This document shows, one piece after another, positions 25,615 through 33,801 of a stretch of 64,000 nt of DNA. The position numbers and the translations under genes are program-made. How positions within the stretch are numbered: position 1 is the stretch's first letter; each line of letters opens with the position of its first letter. The DNA is taken from assembly GCA_903821995.1 (NCBI GenBank), contig CAIJNI010000031.1:1-64000 (forward strand), in the 5' to 3' direction. The DNA is from an uncultured beta proteobacterium. GTDB lineage: Bacteria; Pseudomonadota; Gammaproteobacteria; Burkholderiales; Burkholderiaceae. Below the pieces are notes generated by a model. The model searched no databases. It saw only the letters and a list, made by a program, of their open reading frames with translations, and was not told the DNA's origin.

Positions 25615-26262
25615 ATGTTTTTCAAAAGATTCCTACCTAGAAATGATAATTTTTTTAAGCTTTTTGATGAACATGCTGAATATATTGTTAAAACTGCCAA
25701 AGGCTTATCTGAATTAATAGACAACTATGCCGATAGCTCGACCCGAGAAGCTAACATCGCAAAAATCAATTCAGCTGAGCATTCAGCTGATCGTGTTACT
25801 CGAGAGGTCAATAGGGTATTACATAAAACCTTTATAACGCCTATCGACCGCGAACAAATCCATGCGTTGATTAATACGATGGATGATATAGCAGATTCGA
25901 TTCAAGACACCGCTGAAGTATTAATGCTCTATGACGTGAATAAGATTAACGATGATATTAGGCGCTTGACTGAACTATGTGTCAGAGCCTGTGAAAGAGT
26001 TAAGTACGCTATCTCATTATTACCCCATACAAGTGATGGTCCAACTGCTGAAGCCATTCTTAAAACATGTGAAGAAATCGATATTATTGAATCCGATTCA
26101 GACCGCATTATGCGCTCCGCGATGAGTAGCCTCTTTAGGGACTATCAAGATGTAAAAGAGTTAATTAAGTTAAAAGCGATTTATGAGTTATTAGAGACGG
26201 TAACGGATATTTGTGAAGATGTTGCAAATATTATTGAAGGTATCGTGTTAGAAAACTCATAA
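25615..26262 (+). CDS. DUF47 family PhoU-like protein, Pit accessory
   Basis: A 215-residue cytoplasmic all-helical protein of the DUF47/PhoU-like family. Proteins of this type are usually encoded beside pit and are thought to tune phosphate uptake. Acidic helix repeats that bind metal clusters in PhoU relatives are visible (HALINTMDDIADSIQDTAEV, and ETVTDICEDVANIIEG). I chose the ATG at 25615, eight bases after a GGAG ribosome-binding site; GTG at 25612 is possible. Its stop overlaps the pit start by one base (TAATG), showing translational coupling. Confidence 0.92.
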   Translation: MFFKRFLPRNDNFFKLFDEHAEYIVKTAKGLSELIDNYADSSTREANIAKINSAEHSADRVTREVNRVLHKTFITPIDREQIHALINTMDDIADSIQDTAEVLMLYDVNKINDDIRRLTELCVRACERVKYAISLLPHTSDGPTAEAILKTCEEIDIIESDSDRIMRSAMSSLFRDYQDVKELIKLKAIYELLETVTDICEDVANIIEGIVLENS

Positions 26263-27266
26263 TGAACACAGAATCTCTTTGGATTGTTGGGCTGCTGATT
26301 TTTTTAGCCTTAGCTTTTGATTTTATGAATGGGTTTCATGATGCAGCCAATTCGATAGCAACCATTGTTTCTACGGGAGTTTTAAAGCCTAATCAGGCAG
26401 TCGCTTTTGCAGCTGTATTTAACCTCTTAGCCCTGTTGATTTTTCATTTGAGCGTTGCAGCAACAGTAGGCAAGGGTATTGTTAATCCAGTTGTTGTGGA
26501 TCTTCATGTGCTTTTCGGTGCCTTAGTTGGGGCAATTACTTGGAATTTCATTACCTGGTTTTATGGGATACCTTCAAGTTCTTCTCATGCCTTAATTGGG
26601 GGTCTGATTGGGGCAACTATTCCTAAAGCTGGGCTCGGAGCTTTAGTGTGGGGTGGGATACTTAAAACATTGTTATTTATTGTATTGTCCCCACTGTTAG
26701 GTTTTTTATTAGGTTCGATTATTTTGGTCATTGTGTCGCATATTTTTAAGCATAAATCACCGTCATCAACTGATAGATTATTTCGTGGTCTTCAGATCAT
26801 CTCCTCAGGCGCCTATAGTCTAGGACATGGTGGCAATGATTCGCAGAAGACGATTGGGATTATTTGGTTAATTTTGATTTCTTCAGGGTATCTCACAGCA
26901 GATAGTGCATCGCCAGGTTATTTAGTGATTCTTTCTTGTTATTTAGCAATTGCTTGTGGCACATTATTTGGCGGATGGAGAATTGTCAAGACGATGGGAC
27001 AGCGGTTAACTAAGTTAAAACCTGTCGGGGGATTTTGTGCTGAAACAGGTGGTGCCATTACCTTATTTCTTGCATCAGCTTTAGGGATTCCGGTTTCAAC
27101 TACTCATACGATTACTGGGGCTATTATTGGTGTTGGATCAACTCAACATGTCAGTGGTGTTCGTTGGGGTATTGCTAAAAATATTGTGTGGGCCTGGATA
27201 TTTACCATTCCTGTCACTGCGATAATTGCTAGCCTAGCCTATGGCTTAAGTTTATATTTATATTAA
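26262..27266 (+). CDS. pit: Low-affinity inorganic phosphate transporter Pit
   Basis: A 334-residue inner-membrane transporter of the PiT family, moving metal-phosphate by proton symport. Both copies of the family signature are present: GFHDAANSIATIVSTGVL near residue 25 and SLGHGGNDSQKTIGI near residue 185. About ten hydrophobic helices are visible. It is shorter than E. coli PitA (499 residues), like many DUF47-linked versions that lack the large central loop. It overlaps the upstream DUF47 gene by one base. Confidence 0.93.
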   Translation: MNTESLWIVGLLIFLALAFDFMNGFHDAANSIATIVSTGVLKPNQAVAFAAVFNLLALLIFHLSVAATVGKGIVNPVVVDLHVLFGALVGAITWNFITWFYGIPSSSSHALIGGLIGATIPKAGLGALVWGGILKTLLFIVLSPLLGFLLGSIILVIVSHIFKHKSPSSTDRLFRGLQIISSGAYSLGHGGNDSQKTIGIIWLILISSGYLTADSASPGYLVILSCYLAIACGTLFGGWRIVKTMGQRLTKLKPVGGFCAETGGAITLFLASALGIPVSTTHTITGAIIGVGSTQHVSGVRWGIAKNIVWAWIFTIPVTAIIASLAYGLSLYLY

Positions 27267-27295
27267 GACTTTATAGATATCTTTTTTAGGACAAG

Positions 27296-28528
27296 CTATT
27301 GCGTATGGACTGATTTTTCAGGCCTGATATTGGCGTAAATTACAAAGATGAAGCTCCAAATGACGATAGCAAAGTAAGCCCAAGTCCAAGACATGGGTAT
27401 CTGATTTGAGCCATTTAAATCAAGAGCAAAGCCGAAAATAGCTGGGCCTAGCAGTCCACCGCCAAACCCCATTAAAGAATGTAGTCCCATTGCGGCACCT
27501 TTAATATTTTCATTTGAGCTAGTGACTAGGCCAGCTGTTAAAGTTCCTGAATCCGCAGCAATAAATGAAGCATGTAAGGCGGCAAGAGTGATAATTAACC
27601 ACCAATTAAATTGTGAAGAGTATCCTAAAAGAATACCAATGCAAGCGCTGGTGAGCATCACAATATTAACCCACTGTCTTCGCCCTATTTTGAGGGCGAT
27701 TTCATTTCCAATAATTGAAGCAGGCACACCAAATAAATTAATAATAGCGGCAAGCTCTGTTGCTGATAGAAGAAATTGTTGGCCACTAAATGCTGCGCAA
27801 AATACAAAATAAGCCACTAGCCAGTTACGAGAAGCAAATAGTTCTAGGCTATGCACTGTATATCCTAGAATAAAAAATGCCGCTTTCTTATTTTCTAAAA
27901 CTTCCTTCCACTTTTTGATGGGTAAGACATCATTCCAAGAGAGGGCCAAATCTTTAAAGCTTGATTTTTTGTTGTTTGGTTTGACCAAAAACTCAACAAT
28001 TAAAAGTGCGCTCAATGGACCGAGTGCAATAAATATAAAAGCACTTTGCCAGTTGAGGTGGTGGAGTAAAACCCCAGCAATTAAAAATGATAATCCAGTG
28101 CCTAATCCAAAGAAAGCGGTATAAAAAGAAATATGTCTTGTGATTTCTCCTGTTTGAACTCGGTCTGAGATCACTTTGAGGCCAGGCATGTATGTTCCAG
28201 CCAGTCCTGCGCCTTGTATGAGCATAAAGAATGACGCAGTATAAAAACCTCGCGCCAGAAAACCCATACCGCTGAGTCCGATGATAGCTAGAAGTGACCC
28301 TATCAGATAGACCTTTCGAGAATCGATACGGTCGGTCAGGACTGTTGAAAGTGGGACAAAAAGTACATAGCCTAAGAAAAACGAACTGGCGATTAAACCT
28401 GCCTCAAAGTTGCTCAATTGCCATTCATGTTGCAGAGTGGTTAAGCAAACAGCATAGGTAGAAAATCCTAGCAAAGCGCCAATTTGTGCACTCAGCATTT
28501 TGATAGTGATAGCGTAGCGCTTAAACAT
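27296..28528 (-). CDS. MFS transporter
   Basis: A 410-residue polytopic inner-membrane protein with twelve apparent helices. The loop 2-3 signature appears as VLTDRIDSRKVYLIGSLL. The two halves are joined by a hydrophilic stretch near residues 190-215 (KPNNKKSSFKDLALSWNDVL). It resembles general sugar/drug/organic-acid MFS carriers; the substrate cannot be assigned. No clear ribosome-binding site is seen. It is divergent from the AAA/DUF4143 gene, and the 105-bp gap holds the palindrome described below. Confidence 0.88.
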   Translation of the reverse strand: MFKRYAITIKMLSAQIGALLGFSTYAVCLTTLQHEWQLSNFEAGLIASSFFLGYVLFVPLSTVLTDRIDSRKVYLIGSLLAIIGLSGMGFLARGFYTASFFMLIQGAGLAGTYMPGLKVISDRVQTGEITRHISFYTAFFGLGTGLSFLIAGVLLHHLNWQSAFIFIALGPLSALLIVEFLVKPNNKKSSFKDLALSWNDVLPIKKWKEVLENKKAAFFILGYTVHSLELFASRNWLVAYFVFCAAFSGQQFLLSATELAAIINLFGVPASIIGNEIALKIGRRQWVNIVMLTSACIGILLGYSSQFNWWLIITLAALHASFIAADSGTLTAGLVTSSNENIKGAAMGLHSLMGFGGGLLGPAIFGFALDLNGSNQIPMSWTWAYFAIVIWSFIFVIYANIRPEKSVHTQ

Positions 28529-28595
28529 AAGTTTGATTATTGAAATCCCTTATCTTTTTATTATTCTTTGACTATCATATAGTATATTATTAAAA

Positions 28596-28633
28596 AGTCG
28601 CGACTATTGTATATAGCGTTATATAATAGTCGT
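28596..28633 (+). promoter_or_regulatory. Palindromic operator overlapping the promoter of the AAA/DUF4143 gene
   Basis: A 13-bp arm at 28601-28613 (CGACTATTGTATA) pairs with 28620-28632 with one mismatch. A second, overlapping 10-bp palindrome AGTCGCGACT lies at 28596-28605. Three AGTCG half-sites thus surround the promoter. A perfect TATAAT at 28622-28627 sits six bases before the ATG at 28634, placing transcription start at or next to the start codon. A regulator bound here would block RNA polymerase directly. Confidence 0.5.
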
Positions 28634-29767
28634 ATGCAAAGATATCTTGATCAGATCATTCTAAATGACTTAGCCAATAAAGTCGTTGTCTTAACGGGGC
28701 CTAGGCAAGTAGGTAAAACCACGCTTAGCCAGCAAATCATGTCGAGATTTAAACATCCACAATACCTAAATTGGGATATTTTAGGAGACCGCAGTATTCT
28801 CCAAAAGCAATCTTGGAGCAGTCAGTCAGACTTGTTGGTTATGGATGAAATTCATAAGATGCCTCATTGGAAAAAGTGGCTAAAAGGAGTCATAGTCGGA
28901 CTTCAAAATAACCAAGCTTTATTAGTCACTGGTAGTGCTCGCATGGATACATTGAGACAGTCTGGAGAATCCTTAGCTGGACGGTACTTTTCACTCAGGT
29001 TACATCCCATCTCTGTCAGAGAATTAGTTGAAAAAGAAGGGATGACGGCAAAACTTGCTTTAGAACAGTTGATGGTTCGGGGTGGATTTCCAGAGCCTTG
29101 TTTGGCAAGTGAACCAATTCATGCCGATAGATGGCGTGCGCAGTATTTCACAGACTTGATTCGAGAAGATGTTTTAGAATTTTCAAGATTGCAAGAAATT
29201 AATACGATGCGACTATTTGTTGAGGTTTTACGTGAAAGGGTGGGATCACCTTTGTCGCTTGCATCAATTGCTCGAGATTTAGCAGTCTCCCCAATGACAT
29301 TAAAGAATTATTTAGAAGTTTTAAAAGCTTTGTTTATCGTATTTACCATCCCACCATATCATAAAAATATTGCCAGGGCTATTTTGAAATCGCCAAAAGT
29401 ATATTTTTTTGATACTGGTTTAGTCAAAGGTAGTCCTGGCGTTAAGTTAGAAAATGCCGTTGCTACGATGCTTCTTAAAAAGATAGAATTCTTAAGAGAT
29501 AGCCAAGGCAGTGATGTTGGATTACATTATGTAAGAACTAAAGATGGTGCTGAGGTTGATTTTGCCTTAAGTCATGCAGGAGAACTGACGCACCTGATTG
29601 AGGTAAAACGCAGTGATTGTAAGCCGCATAACGCTTTAATTAGGTTTGCTTCACAATTTCCACAGGCGCAAGCTATTCAACTGGTCTTGAATCTTAAGCA
29701 GGAAGAAAGTCTTCCAGATATCGAAATCTTAGATGCTGCAAAGTGGTTGGCTTGCCTAGAGGCATAA
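28634..29767 (+). CDS. AAA-family ATPase with DUF4143 domain
   Basis: A 377-residue ATPase. The Walker A motif is VLTGPRQVGKTT near residue 19 and Walker B is LLVMDEIHKMPHWKK. The C-terminal DUF4143 region has the nuclease-like core signature (LHYVRTKDGAEVDFALSHA, then LIEVKRSDCKP), with Asp and Glu-x-Lys positions as in PD-(D/E)XK folds. AAA_14/DUF4143 proteins are widespread, often mobile, and of unclear function; roles as toxin-like or DNA-associated ATPases are suggested. I prefer the ATG at 28634 because the upstream TTG at 28607 lies inside the promoter palindrome. There is no ribosome-binding site, so the mRNA may be leaderless. Confidence 0.88.
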   Translation: MQRYLDQIILNDLANKVVVLTGPRQVGKTTLSQQIMSRFKHPQYLNWDILGDRSILQKQSWSSQSDLLVMDEIHKMPHWKKWLKGVIVGLQNNQALLVTGSARMDTLRQSGESLAGRYFSLRLHPISVRELVEKEGMTAKLALEQLMVRGGFPEPCLASEPIHADRWRAQYFTDLIREDVLEFSRLQEINTMRLFVEVLRERVGSPLSLASIARDLAVSPMTLKNYLEVLKALFIVFTIPPYHKNIARAILKSPKVYFFDTGLVKGSPGVKLENAVATMLLKKIEFLRDSQGSDVGLHYVRTKDGAEVDFALSHAGELTHLIEVKRSDCKPHNALIRFASQFPQAQAIQLVLNLKQEESLPDIEILDAAKWLACLEA

Positions 29768-29784
29768 GCAGTAATTAGCTAATA

Positions 29785-30684
29785 TCACTTGAAGAAATCA
29801 ATCGCTTCTTTAATAACAATATTTGGCATTTCTTCTGGAATGTAATGCCCACAATCTACAGTATTTCCAAAGACGTGATTAGCTACACGTTCCCAATCTT
29901 TGATGGGGCTAAAGCATGCATTTACTTGGCCGTGTTTTCCCCACATCACTTTCATTGGCATGGGGAGCTTAAATCCTTTAGCAATATCTATTCGATCATG
30001 TTCTAAGTCAATAGTAAAAGAAGCACGATAATCCTCGCACATTGCATGCAAACATTCGGGTTGTTTCATTGCCTCGAGATATTCTTGCCAGCATGCTGGA
30101 TCAAAGATCCTAAGTCCAGCATGACGACCTCCCATAAACTGGGTCATGAAAAAATCTACATCAGCTCCAATCATTCTTTCCGGAATAGGTTCTTTTTGAA
30201 TTAAAAAGAACCAGTGCCAATAACCACCCGCAAATTGCATAGTGGTTTGTTCATACATTGCTAGTGTGGGGGATATATCTAATACCATGAGTTTTTTAAC
30301 CTGATCAGGAAAATCAGCAGCTAAGCGGTGTCCTACTCTTCCGCCACGATCGTGGCCTAACACAAAGTAATGATCAAATCCAAGTTGCTTCATAACACTT
30401 GCTTGGTCGGCGGCCATTGATCTTTTAGAATAGGTGGAATGATTCGACTGACCAGGTGGTTTTGATGAGGCGCCATATCCCCGAAGATCAGTTGCAACAA
30501 TTGTGAAGTGTTTTGTCAGTTCTGGAGCAACAAGATGCCAAATGGCTTTGGTTTCTGGAAATCCATGAAGGAGCAGGAGTGGCGGTCCTTCCCCTGCAAT
30601 TTGATAAGAAATTTGGATATCCCCATCCGTGGGGTCTTTAACAGTAATCAATCCTGCGTTAAAACTTTTCAATAAAAGAGCCAT
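29785..30684 (-). CDS. Alpha/beta hydrolase of the haloacetate dehalogenase type
   Basis: A 299-residue hydrolase closely resembling fluoroacetate/haloacetate dehalogenases. The nucleophile is Asp112 in LGHDRGGRVGHR, including the two arginines that bind the carboxylate in the family. A second Asp lies at 136 (MVLDISPT) and the base His near 284 (VDCGHYIPEE). The halide-pocket His-Trp is at 157-158 (GGYWHWFF). The oxyanion motif is LLHGFPETKAIWH, followed by DLRGYGASSKP. Such enzymes cleave C-F or C-Cl bonds in small 2-haloacids. It lies 27 bp downstream of the adenylate cyclase gene on the same strand, probably by chance. Confidence 0.87.
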   Translation of the reverse strand: MALLLKSFNAGLITVKDPTDGDIQISYQIAGEGPPLLLLHGFPETKAIWHLVAPELTKHFTIVATDLRGYGASSKPPGQSNHSTYSKRSMAADQASVMKQLGFDHYFVLGHDRGGRVGHRLAADFPDQVKKLMVLDISPTLAMYEQTTMQFAGGYWHWFFLIQKEPIPERMIGADVDFFMTQFMGGRHAGLRIFDPACWQEYLEAMKQPECLHAMCEDYRASFTIDLEHDRIDIAKGFKLPMPMKVMWGKHGQVNACFSPIKDWERVANHVFGNTVDCGHYIPEEMPNIVIKEAIDFFK

Positions 30685-30711
30685 ATCACTATATTACATG
30701 ACTCAATAAGC

Positions 30712-32994
30712 TTATTTGTCTTCCATAATCCAAATACCACTCCAGTCGCTAGCAGGTGGGTTAATCAACAAATGTTCATTTCGGCCAATATACATTTGCG
30801 AAAGTTTATCGTTGGGGTTTCCTTGTAAGGACTTTTCAAAAGAGGCTTTAGACTTGGTAAAGTTACCACCCCGATAGAGTGAAAGACCTTCTTTAAAGTA
30901 GCCTAATGATTCCATCATATTAGGAAATGTATCGCTATCGTGATAATCCAATACTTCATAAATAGAGACAGGTTTAGTTTTACCTTTAACCACGACAAGA
31001 TCAATCTCACGGAGTCTATAAGTTCCTTTGAGTCTAGCTTGTGTAAATTCACTGATCAGAATTTTTGCATAATAAGCCTTACAGGCTGATTCAAGACGTG
31101 CGGCTAAATTAACACCATCACCAATAATGGTATAGTCCATACGCTTCTTAGAGCCAATATTTCCAGAGACAACTGTATCGGTATTTAAGCCAATTCCGAT
31201 ATTCACAGGTAATTTTCCTTCAGCAAGTCGAAGCTTATTCCATACATTAAGATCTTTAATCATCGATATAGCAGAACGCATTGCTCGGTCTTCATCGTCA
31301 TCATGGGCTTCTGGAATACCAAAGGCGGCCATAATCGCATCACCGATAAATTTATCGAGCATTCCACCTTCACGGGTAATACAGTCGACCATAACTTCAA
31401 AATATTCGTTTAATAAAGCAACCGTACCTTGTGGCCCTAGCGCTTCTGTCAGTGTGGTAAAACCTCTGATATCTGAAAAGAGAACAGTCGTTGGCACACT
31501 TCGACCCCCTAATAGATCAGCACCGTTGGAGAGCAGTTGATCTGCAATTGAAGGATCCATATATCGAGACATCGTGGATTTCATACGTTTTTCAGATGAA
31601 ATATTCTCGATCATGATGATCGAACCCATTGATTTATTTTCAAGACTCAGGAGTGGCATTAGTGTGACATTCGCTGATACTGTCTCTTCTTCAACAATAA
31701 TAGAAGCATCCATGCTCATATCGATTTGATTTGTTTCTTGAACAATTTTTAAACGTTCAATAATCCAGGTATTTGGACCAGTAAAAAAATCATCAATTTT
31801 TTGATCTAGAACATCTTTTTCAGATTTTTTAAGAATTTCCTGACCTGCGGAATTACACTTAGTAATAATTCCTTTTTCATTCACAGTTAACACTGCATTG
31901 GTGATAGATTGCAGAACGCCTTCATTATAATTTTTCATGTTTTCAACATCTGCAAATAAAGCTGCATTTTCTAATGCTGCAGAAATTTGAGAAGTAAAAG
32001 CTTTTAAGCGGGATTCGTCTTCATCAGAAAAGTACCCATTCTTTTTGTTTAAGGCTTGAGTTACACCAATAACCTTACCGTTCTTATTGATGATGGGGAC
32101 ACACAAAATGGAGCGAGTAAAGAACCCTGTTTTACGATCAAAGCTAGGGTTGAAGCGTAAATCAGCATAAGCATGTTTGATATTGATGGTCTGAACTGTA
32201 GTGAAGACCGCGCCAGCAATACCTGAGGTATTAGGAAGTCGTATTTGGATTGATCCTAAGCCTTGTGCAACTTGAGACCACAGTTCATTTGTATTTTCAT
32301 CATTCAGGAATAAAGTGATACGTTCGGCATCAAGCATTTTGATGGCTTCGTCAATTGCTCGGTTTAATAATTTTTGAATATTAATCTCAGACGTCATTTC
32401 AGTCACGAGTTTTAAAAAATCTAATTCACGATTTCTATTTTTAGTGGTGTTTTCCATGAGAGCTGCAGTTTCGAGTCCAAGCGCACCTTGCGTCATGATT
32501 GAACTTAAAAATTCCAAATCTTTTTTAACAAAGCGGCCAGTTTTTTTATTGAGTAGTTGTACGACTCCGATGACATCGTGTCGTGTATTTAAAATAGGGA
32601 CACAAATCATATTTTTAGTGTGATAGCCAGTTTGTTGATCAACTGAGGGGTTGAACCTGGGATCTTTTAGTACGTTATCGATGAGTAGAGCCTCGTTAGT
32701 CGTGAACGATGCACCTGCTAAGCCGCTATGATTCATGATTCTAATTTCATGTTTCAAGTTACCTTGCGCTACTCTCGAATAAAGTTCGTTGGTGATGACA
32801 TCGTTTAAAAAGATAGTCCCACGATCTGCGTTGATTTTTTCTCGAGCAAACTCGATAAGCCAATTCAGAATTTCATCAAGGGTACTTAATGAGGCTACAT
32901 TTTTTGAAACTTCTAGAAGTAAATTGAGCTCTTCCAGAGAGTAGGTTATTTTTTTAGTGCGGATATTTTTCTTAGAAGAGGCTTGAGTTTGCAT
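30712..32994 (-). CDS. Class III adenylate cyclase with GAF-GAF-PAS sensor modules
   Basis: A 760-residue cytoplasmic signalling enzyme. GAF domains lie at about 40-180 and 215-345 (VFTTVQTINIKHAYADLRF), a PAS domain at about 358-470 (NAVLTVNEKGIITKCNSAG), and the cyclase catalytic domain at about 495-678. Metal-binding Asp residues are in VLFSDIRGFT and FIGDAIMAAFG. The adenine-selecting Lys is in MLDKFIGD and Thr in MDYTIIGDGVN. Transition-state Asn and Arg are in VNLAARLE. A TPR-like tail follows (YFKEGLSLYRGGNFTKSKAS). The plan matches cyanobacterial CyaB1/CyaB2, in which GAF domains bind cAMP. It is 32 bp downstream of the coiled-coil gene, and divergent from the cAMP-binding MscS channel gene. 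Confidence 0.95.
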   Translation of the reverse strand: MQTQASSKKNIRTKKITYSLEELNLLLEVSKNVASLSTLDEILNWLIEFAREKINADRGTIFLNDVITNELYSRVAQGNLKHEIRIMNHSGLAGASFTTNEALLIDNVLKDPRFNPSVDQQTGYHTKNMICVPILNTRHDVIGVVQLLNKKTGRFVKKDLEFLSSIMTQGALGLETAALMENTTKNRNRELDFLKLVTEMTSEINIQKLLNRAIDEAIKMLDAERITLFLNDENTNELWSQVAQGLGSIQIRLPNTSGIAGAVFTTVQTINIKHAYADLRFNPSFDRKTGFFTRSILCVPIINKNGKVIGVTQALNKKNGYFSDEDESRLKAFTSQISAALENAALFADVENMKNYNEGVLQSITNAVLTVNEKGIITKCNSAGQEILKKSEKDVLDQKIDDFFTGPNTWIIERLKIVQETNQIDMSMDASIIVEEETVSANVTLMPLLSLENKSMGSIIMIENISSEKRMKSTMSRYMDPSIADQLLSNGADLLGGRSVPTTVLFSDIRGFTTLTEALGPQGTVALLNEYFEVMVDCITREGGMLDKFIGDAIMAAFGIPEAHDDDEDRAMRSAISMIKDLNVWNKLRLAEGKLPVNIGIGLNTDTVVSGNIGSKKRMDYTIIGDGVNLAARLESACKAYYAKILISEFTQARLKGTYRLREIDLVVVKGKTKPVSIYEVLDYHDSDTFPNMMESLGYFKEGLSLYRGGNFTKSKASFEKSLQGNPNDKLSQMYIGRNEHLLINPPASDWSGIWIMEDK

Positions 32995-33026
32995 ATGAGA
33001 ATTTATCTTAATTAAAATTAATATCG

Positions 33027-33557
33027 CTATTGTTTTTCGACCTGTTGACGAAGGACGTCAGCAGTTTGCTTTATTTCATTTACTTGCTGGGTAAGGTGAA
33101 GTGTTTTTTCTTGGACCAATTGATCGCGGCGATGATATTCTCTTTCAAGCTCATCGCGCAGTTGATTAATGAGTCTTAAGCTTTCATTTTTCTCATTCTC
33201 ATTTTTTTGTGTCAAAGACTGGAGAGCTTGTGCACGCTCAATGTCTTTTTTCTCAAGTTCATCTCTCAGTGTATGAATCATGCTGAGTTGGAGTGCCTTC
33301 TCTTGGGTATTGGCTTGTATAACTTCCTGAACATGTTGTTGGCGTTCAATATCCTTTTGGCCCAGAGTAGTATTTAACGCATGGATTGTCTCTTTGAGAA
33401 GATTAATTTCACTCGCATATTCTTGACGAACGGCTTGTATTTTAGATTCTCGATTAATTTGAGATTGTTCAAGTTCCAGTCTGAGAGCATCAATAAGTTC
33501 TCTTAATTGGAATACTTCTCGTTCATTTGCAGGTGTTGAATGATTTTGCATAGTCAT
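33027..33557 (-). CDS. Coiled-coil protein with about 35-residue repeats
   Basis: A 176-residue protein that is almost entirely predicted coiled coil and very rich in Gln, Glu, Lys and Arg. Four related units can be aligned on the pattern of Leu-Ile-x-x-Leu-Arg-x-Glu-Leu-Glu (LRELIDALRLELEQ, LLKETIHALNTTLGQ, QLSMIHTLRDELEK, SLRLINQLRDELER), each followed by xxIERxxxxQ-like stretches. No cysteine, signal or membrane segment is seen. It is transcribed just ahead of the cyclase, so it may be a scaffold, partner or localisation factor for it. No known family was recognised. Function is unknown. Confidence 0.72.
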   Translation of the reverse strand: MTMQNHSTPANEREVFQLRELIDALRLELEQSQINRESKIQAVRQEYASEINLLKETIHALNTTLGQKDIERQQHVQEVIQANTQEKALQLSMIHTLRDELEKKDIERAQALQSLTQKNENEKNESLRLINQLRDELEREYHRRDQLVQEKTLHLTQQVNEIKQTADVLRQQVEKQ

Positions 33558-33801
33558 AAATATAGGTAAATCTATTTCGAATTACTTAAAAGGCTCGTAT
33601 TTTTTACTTGCAAATTTTTACTTCATTGGAGTTTAGGTCACTTGGTTTAGATTAAGAAACCTGTTTGATAGTTTAAATTCAATGAGGTATTTCTTGTGAA
33701 CAATATTCTTATGAATTTTATAAGTTATTTAAGCTATGAATTCCATACAATATAAGGATACTCAACAGTTTGTTGGTGTTTTCTTCTAATGCAAAGCATA
33801 T

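Noticed and set aside
33558-33801. Possible CRP (cAMP-receptor) site between the coiled-coil gene and the bCNG gene
   Set aside because: Only a single TGTGA half-site is seen, with no matching TCACA at the right distance.
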